From: Entrophospora sp. SA101 | Taxonomy: Eukaryota; Glomeromycota; Glomeromycetes; Entrophosporales; Entrophosporaceae | DNA length: 25,163 nucleotides | Assembly: GCA_958430865.1 (NCBI GenBank) | Contig: CAUDNR010002024.1 | Span: forward strand, 29,529 to 54,691 | Reading direction: 5' to 3' | In this document: positions 19,526 through 25,163 of the stretch, one piece after another | How positions within the stretch are numbered: the stretch's first letter is position 1 | Layout of the letters: every line of letters starts with the position of its first letter | Notes under the pieces: generated by a model | Databases searched by the model: none | What the model saw: the letters and a program-made list of their open reading frames with translations, nothing else | What the model was told of the DNA's origin: nothing | Translations under genes and position numbers: made by a program

Positions 19526-19530
19526 GTAAG

Positions 19531-20983
19531 TGATAACTCGCTAGAAAGGTAGAAACTAAAACCTTGTTGAAATTGATTTTTGAAATAAAATCGCATTATA
19601 GTAATATTATTGTGGCGCTTAACAAATTTCCATCGCATGAATTTCTTTGTGATATTATTTATAGAACTTGAAAGCCTTGATTCACAAATCACAGTTTTTG
19701 TCGTAAACAAGAAATTAAATAGCAATGGTAATAGAGGGTTTATTTTGTACAACAGTGGATTTGAAAAGATCAAATCCGGTTTTTGATTGAGAAGGGATTT
19801 TAACATTTAGTTATTTGATAGATTCGTGAAAATGGTCATCCTTTGATAGTGATGTATTTAATTGTTTTGGAAATAGTGAAATTTCAAACCTGTTAAAGAA
19901 TTGACAAAATAATTTGGAAGAGAGGTCTATTAATACATCTGATTGTTTTGTTGGCCTAATTAAGCTTGCTGTCACCATCAATGGAAATAGGAGTGGGTGA
20001 TTTTAAATTTAACAAATAATTATTTCATCTTTTGTATTGTATTTTAAGGTAAAGGTTTAAAGGCCATGTACTAAGTATCAATGTGGATGAAGGCAATGTT
20101 CTATTATAATTGCAAGAATTGGCAGTTTGTGAACGAAATTTTCGATTTTAAAATGTATACATGGTGATTATAGAACAAGACTAAGTATCAATGAGATTGA
20201 GGCAATGCGTAAATTTTGTTCTTGTTATTAAAATATTATAGCAATTAATTATGAAATAATATATTTGATTCAACACTAATAATTAATTATATAAACCAAT
20301 TTGGTAAATTTGACAACAATTAAATGGTTCAATTAATAATGGTAATATGATACATACTCTTTAGTTCAAAGTATTATATAAATCATGCAAATGGTGAAGT
20401 TAATATATTAATCTAGTTTAAAAATGGAAAAAATAGTTTTTTAATATGTTGAATTTTACCAATTCCCATTTGGCTGGTTCTGCGACACATCCACAAAATG
20501 AAATTACCAATTTTTAATTGTAATAATTCCTAAATTAAAAATGACGTGAACGTCAGCTCGCTATATCATAGCATGCAGAAAGCGCGACTGTATTGTAAAA
20601 ACAAACAGACACGCTTCAAGACGGCTTTAACCGCTCAATTAAAAATAGGATACCGTTTAGTAATTTGGTTTGACAAATTATAGATTACAACTTATGCTAA
20701 GTAGAACAATCCTGTTTTTACCAATGATGCTTTCTCTTTCGGAGAATAGATTCATCATATATATATATATATATATAATTTATTTCATTCAACATCCTAA
20801 ATTATTAAGCGACTGTTGAAGAATGAATGTGTAGTTTGATACAAAAATAAATAATTAGCCATTGTCATAAAAAATTAAAACATTAATTTGCACAGTTCAA
20901 TAAAAATTATAAATAAATTATAAACTAAAACCAAAAGTTTAAAAAACAGTATTTTTAATGAATGAACAAATATATATATTAAA
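19531..20983. other. Gene-free interval; degenerate repeats and coding-like islands
   Basis: A coding-like island lies at about 19600-19785 (plus). A partly duplicated motif, ACTAAGTATCAATG...GA...GGCAATG, occurs at about 20071 and 20181. A GC-richer patch at 20540-20640 contains the palindrome TGACGTGAACGTCA (20542-20555). An (AT)n tract is at about 20756-20777. No tRNA or complete gene was identified. The sequence next to 20983 is the 3' flank of the zinc-finger gene. Confidence 0.45.
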
Positions 20984-21370
20984 TTATACACAATATTCCT
21001 GGGTTGTGCAGCACTTCTCACATAAATCTCTTCTATGACCTCCAGAAATTCCACGCATTCCTCGTGGTCCAGAACCTCTCTCTCCTAATTGATAATAGTT
21101 TAAAAGCCTCGCACTATGATCACTTAGACACCCTGAACATCTTTGATACATTCGCAATTTTGAATTCACCAATAGGTTAGCATCAACACCTTCTAAAAAC
21201 TTCTTGAAAGAAATCCACGTATATGCAGAAGGCCATAAATTTCCACAATCATTACATTCCCAATTTCCAAATACTCTATAGTAAGTTTTCCCTTTAAGTC
21301 GATTATACCATTTATGTTCGTCATAAACAAAGACTCTTTCAAATTCATCATTATCATTATTGTTTGACAT
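20984..21370 (-). CDS. 3CxxC-type zinc-finger protein, 128 aa, single exon
   Basis: An uninterrupted ORF from MSNNNDNDEFERVFVYDE to a C-terminal CCTTQEYCV. Three CxxC pairs are visible: C39/C42 in a W-E-C-N-D-C-G-N-L-W-P-S-A context, C78/C81 in Q-R-C-S-G-C, and C117/C120 in R-R-D-L-C-E-K-C. H112 comes shortly before the last pair. This spacing and the tryptophan and serine after the first pair match the zf-3CxxC domain found in small fungal proteins and in animal receptor-transporting and ZAR1-like proteins. A Gly/Arg-rich linker (about 96-114) precedes the last pair. The protein has no signal peptide or membrane anchor, and its biochemical role is unknown; nucleic-acid or protein binding is only an inference. 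Length is typical for the fungal members. Confidence 0.85.
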   Translation of the reverse strand: MSNNNDNDEFERVFVYDEHKWYNRLKGKTYYRVFGNWECNDCGNLWPSAYTWISFKKFLEGVDANLLVNSKLRMYQRCSGCLSDHSARLLNYYQLGERGSGPRGMRGISGGHRRDLCEKCCTTQEYCV

Positions 21371-22681
21371 TTTTTTGGATTTTAAATTTGCAAATTTGCA
21401 AAAATAATGATTATCTATATAAGAGAAATAAAGGAGTTACAAAAAAATATATTTGTGCAATTATTTAGTTATTAATAATATAAACCAAAAGCAGAAAAGT
21501 ACCATTAAGTGTTTTTTTTGGAAATTGATCTTGTTTTTGATGTGAAACACAAATTCCCCATAGATGAAACAAAAACACCAAAATTTTAATTTATTGATTC
21601 TAATTAATATATACCATCATCAAATAATGAATGTTATGTACGTACTCTGACAAAATAATCAAGCGAGTTTATAATTTTTTTACATCAATGATATTAAATT
21701 CTTTTTCTTTTTTTTTTTCTTGAAGGTGACAACAAATATACTCTTAGAATTTGGAGATTTATAGATGCATTTAAATATTAAATTAATTAAACAGTAGTGG
21801 AGGCGTATAATATATGAAAAAGGCCCAATTTGTGGATTGGTTTGAATGATTTGTCACAATCACGTAAAACGATCGATATCTAATGACGCATTAATATTAA
21901 TTGAATTTTGTTTTATTATTATTCGCTTTATTTGTTTTATTTGTTTTATTTGTTTTATTTGTTTATTCGCTCAAATTATTTGAATTACTTGAAAATTATT
22001 TTTTACTCAAATTATTCGTTTTATTCGAATAGAAACCTTATCTATTTACTACTCAAGGTTATGATATTATTTTTAGTATTGCAATTAAGAAAACTCCTCA
22101 CAAAGAGCTTTATTATTTTACAATCTTTAGACGATTTAAGAAGGGGTTTTTTATATTTCTTTCTTGTAGTAATGGCAATATTATTATTATTTAATTCCAC
22201 CACCACCACTACCAAAAATTCGTTGTCCGTTGTAATTATTATATTAATAACGTTTTTTATATATTTATTATTCATTTTATCATGTATTTATTAACATTAG
22301 TTGTTAAATATCTGGTTAGCACTAGGTCAATATCGAAAAAAGACGATAGCCACTGGATCCGTTGTCTTTAATCGATAAAATTATCTTGAACACAAGAGTT
22401 ATCTTTAGTTGATAAAGTTGTCTCAAAATCGTTTTACCCTACAAAAAGTGTCCAAGTCTACAAAATTAGTTTATAATTAATTAATCCGAATGTATATTAA
22501 TATAATAATAAACAATTTGAATCTCGTGTATTTTAAAGATACCTTTTTCTTGAACGAAAGAAAATAACTATATTAAATAAAACCTAAAAATCATTCACTG
22601 GTAAAGCTTATTCACTCAATTTATTTTATTGCGATCAATTATTTCGCTTTCCCGCCTAATAACAATAACAACAGTAATAAC
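21371..22681. other. Upstream region of the zinc-finger gene and gene-free spacer
   Basis: The part next to 21371 should hold the zinc-finger gene's promoter. Further right are AT-rich sequence and simple repeats. ORFs at 21908 (plus) and 22042 (minus) overlap a short tandem repeat and translate to Phe/Tyr/Leu- or Asn/Ile-rich low-complexity sequence, so no gene is claimed. Confidence 0.5.
21929..21966 (+). repeat. 9-bp tandem repeat (TTTGTTTTA)n
   Basis: About four consecutive 9-bp TTTGTTTTA units, ending in a shortened TTTGTTTA copy. A simple minisatellite. Confidence 0.88.
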
Positions 22682-22897
22682 TATCTCTTAAACGGTCAGA
22701 GTATTCTTTAATGGTAACACAAATTAAAGTTTTCAATTTTAACGATCAGCAAAGTAATAACAGTCAATCGACCAACTTTTAAAGAAGATTTTACAGAAAC
22801 CACAAGGACAACGACTGGATTTTTATTCATAGAAAAAAATTTTTATATCAGAAAATTTTATCGGCTGTCAATGGCCGATTAACTGTTTAAGGGATAA
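22682..22897. mobile_element. MITE family A, diverged copy 3
   Basis: The left end is TATCTCTTAAACGGTCAGAG and the right end is CTGTTTAAGGGATAA. Internal blocks (AGTCAATCGACCAACTTTTA, AACCACAAGGACAAC) match the copies at 581 and 17248, with many substitutions and deletions (about 215 bp here versus about 290 bp). It stands alone, without the neighbouring unknown gene, so family A exists independently of the segmental duplication. Confidence 0.75.
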
Positions 22898-22920
22898 TAA
22901 TTGGAAATTTATATCAATAA

Positions 22921-23131
22921 GTGGGGACGCTCTAGGAAAATCGAGTTTCGAGACTTTTGATCAAAAAAAATTTTTTTACATAATATTAAACTATAACATC
23001 ATAATTAGTGAAAAAATTAGATGCTGTTTACTTGGTACAAAAATAAATTCTTGGGGCAACCAAAATTTTCTTTGAATCGAATTTAAAAATGATAAATAAT
23101 TTAATAAATTTAATAATCACGGAGACCCCAC
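22921..23131. mobile_element. Possible inverted-repeat element, GTGGGG ends
   Basis: It begins GTGGGGACGCTCT and ends with ACGGAGACCCCAC, whose complement is GTGGGGTCTCCGT. The GTGGGGAC...GAGACTTT block near its left end also appears in the short element at 10265-10376. The inverted repeat is short and I found no target duplication, so this remains tentative. Confidence 0.35.
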
Positions 23132-23253
23132 AAAGTGTTACTAATTCATAATTTTTATTATAATTTTAACCTTTCTATAAAATTTAAATTTTAAAATGAA
23201 AATGGGTACATGTCTTATTATTATTAACCAATATTATACGGAAATCGTTAGTT

Positions 23254-23376
23254 ATTCACAAAAAATATCCGCAATCGCAAAATCGATTTCTAAATAAGGA
23301 TAACATGCACCCAACCCACAAATAAAAATTGGACATTCTCATGATGCGCAAAATTGCGGATATTTTTGCGGAAAAA
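23254..23376. mobile_element. Possible small inverted-repeat element
   Basis: AAAAATATCCGCAAT near 23261 is complementary to ATTGCGGATATTTTT near 23353-23367, with partially matching CGCAAA-type flanks. The spacer is about 80 bp. It has no ORF. It could be a degenerate MITE. Confidence 0.45.
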
Positions 23377-24423
23377 TACATGATTATAATAATAATCGTT
23401 TTCAAAAAAAATTTTTTTTATATATTACTACGAATCGATCATTCAAATTTATTTTGCTCGCGACCAATAATTATAATAATTGGATTTTTATTTTTATAAA
23501 CATCAATAAATACGAATCAATAAAATACAAATCAATAAATACAAATATTAAAAATTTTATTTTTATTATTAAAAATTATACATATTATTTTATTATTAAA
23601 AACTATACATATTTCAAAATTTATTTTATTATTAAAAATTATAATTTGTGTTCTCGGGATTATGAAAATATTATAAAAACTTACCAAATGGTGGCACCTC
23701 CTAGCTAACAATGGCAATTCTTTTCGATAAACTGGAAGAATTGCCAAGAAACCAGTAAAAAGAAAGAAAACGATATTCGAACAAAACTTGGAACAAGAAA
23801 GGGAAAATTTAAAATTTTATAAAAATTAATGTTAACTGGTGATCAAATCCGGTGATCAAAAAGATCAGAAGTGGGGATTAAAAGGAATTCAAAAGGGTAT
23901 CGGTCCACAGTTCTACTCTTACTGAGAGAAAAGAGAACCGACAAGAGAAAAGCAGGATCGAAGAACTACAAAAAAAATTTTTTATAAAAGAAATGATGAA
24001 AAATGTGAACGATGCAACAATATAACAATAAAAAACAATACAAAAAAAACTTAGCTGATTTCCAAGAAAGCCTTTCGACTAAAGAAATAAGCAAGTACAT
24101 AAAATTATTATTAATAAAATAAAAAAAATAAAGAAATGTCAACAAAACAATAAATAAATAATAAAATAATCCCGAGAACATTTCAAAATTAAAGGAAAGA
24201 GGGAGGAAATTGATAGCGAAATTTTATGAGAAAATAATAATAATAATAATAATAATAACAATATTCCAATAAAAGGGGGCTATATATACATGTACGCGAA
24301 TATACTGATCGGCAGAAATTAATTTTTTTTTTAATATATGCATGTCAGCCAGAACTAACTTGTTAAGATGATGCTTTGATAAAACAAAATACACACGATA
24401 AACCGGTATTTTTTTATTATCTA
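23377..24423. other. AT-rich gene-free stretch
   Basis: Dominated by TTATTATTAAAAATTATA-like repeated blocks (about 23560-23645), A/T homopolymers and an (AAT)n run (about 24234-24257). ORFs at 23454 (plus), 23532 (minus) and 23966 (minus) are low-complexity translations. No gene, tRNA or clear element. Confidence 0.5.
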
Positions 24424-25163
24424 CTCGCTATTATGGGAATCAATCAGATTTTACATGGTGCGAACTTTGATTAAAACTTTCAAAGGGCGTTTTTAACAAG
24501 GGTCAAAATTTGGTTTTAACTTTTTTATCCATAGAAGTTCCATTTCATCAATCACTTTGTTCTCTCTTATTCACTTGAAGATAAGTTCTTTTTTGTAAAA
24601 AAGAATCAACATTTTTACATGGGCGGTCCCAAAGAGAGAATATGAGATTGGATGATATTGATCAGAGAAATAAGAGGTGTTACTTAGATTGTATAAAAAA
24701 AATCTTTATCTTACATCAGTATTTAGTGTTAAATTGGTTAATGTAATTACGTCATTGTGGGAACCAATAAGGCTTTACATGGTGGGAACTTTGAACATTA
24801 AAACTTGCAAGGATGTTTTTAACAAGGGTCAAAATTTGGTTTTTGCATAATAGAAATTCTTCCACTGATTTCACTTCTTTTTTGTAAAAAAGGATTACCA
24901 TTTTTGCATGGGCGGTCCCAAATGAGAGAAACATTCGATTGGATAATGATATTGATCAGAGAAAGATTGCATAGAAAAAATTTTTATCTTACATCAGTAT
25001 TTAGTGTTAAATTGGTTAACGTGATTACGTCATTGTGGGAACCAATCAGACTTTACATGGTGCGAACTTTGACCATTAAAACTTGGAAGGATGTTTTTAA
25101 CAAGGGTCAAAATTTCGTTTTTGCATAATAGAAAATTCTTCTGCTTGCTTTCACTTCTTTTTT
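24424..25163 (+). repeat. Tandem array of ~280-bp units, running off the right edge
   Basis: The anchors TTACATCAGTATTTAGTG (24711 and 24989, spacing 278), CATGGGCGGTCCCA (24619 and 24908, spacing 289) and CAAGGGTCAAAATTT (three times, near 24499, 24822 and 25100) define at least two and a half units. The last two are about 90% similar by eye, the first is more diverged. Each of the later units contains ATTACGTCATTGTGGGAACC followed by AAT, that is a CRE-like TTACGTCA next to a CCAAT box. ORFs across it (24752 minus, 24904 plus) do not persist in all units, so it looks non-coding. Confidence 0.85.

Noticed and set aside
20540..20640. GC-richer island considered as a tRNA gene
   Set aside because: No A-box/B-box pair and no acceptor-stem pairing on either strand.
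24752..25128. ORFs of 60 and 74 codons in the right-hand tandem repeat
   Set aside because: They are not preserved between repeat units, so the repeat is treated as non-coding.

Overview
The window looks like nuclear DNA of a filamentous fungus, most probably an arbuscular mycorrhizal one (Glomeromycotina, Rhizophagus-like). The base composition is very AT-rich. Introns are short (about 60-150 bp) with GTAAGT-like donors and T-rich acceptors. Proteins carry Asn/Ser/Thr runs, and much of the window consists of decayed transposase genes and miniature inverted-repeat elements (MITEs). The species call is inference from style and from remembered repeat families; no database was searched.

Four housekeeping-type genes can be modelled with confidence. 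(1) TRM1, plus strand, 2332-5251: tRNA guanine-26 N2,N2-dimethyltransferase in 13 exons, including an 11-nt microexon and a GC-AG intron; the spliced model gives 581 aa, close to yeast Trm1. (2) A large coiled-coil protein, minus strand, 5714-9373, 3 exons and 1159 aa, convergent with TRM1. (3) COX18, minus strand, 12022-13303, 4 exons and 341 aa, the mitochondrial Oxa1/YidC-type insertase for Cox2. (4) A single-exon 128-aa 3CxxC-type zinc-finger protein, minus strand, 20984-21370. A first exon of another minus-strand gene runs off the left edge (111-175). TRM1 and COX18 share a mitochondrial theme, but nothing shows that they are co-regulated.

A direct duplication about 16.4 kb apart (581-2114 and 17248-18560) brackets the TRM1-coiled-coil-COX18 block. 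Both copies carry a spliced gene of unknown function on the minus strand plus an adjoining inverted-repeat element. The two copies appear nearly identical, except that copy 1 contains a 208-bp hAT-like MITE with a perfect 8-bp target duplication. Copy 2 preserves the empty site. Copy 1 also lacks the first exon of the unknown gene.

The intervals 10031-11832 and 13900-17150 are transposon graveyards. They hold a DDE-type ORF with an inverted-repeat insertion inside its catalytic-Glu motif, a hAT-like transposase relic, several MITEs, a 19-bp degenerate tandem repeat and unidentified ORF remnants. From 18640 to the right end the sequence is mostly gene-poor. It contains a near-perfect 30-bp hairpin (19321-19388), further inverted-repeat elements, and at the right edge a tandem array of about 280-bp units that runs out of the window. 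I did not find a convincing new multi-gene system; the strongest novel material is the duplicated unknown gene, the recent MITE activity and the terminal tandem array.
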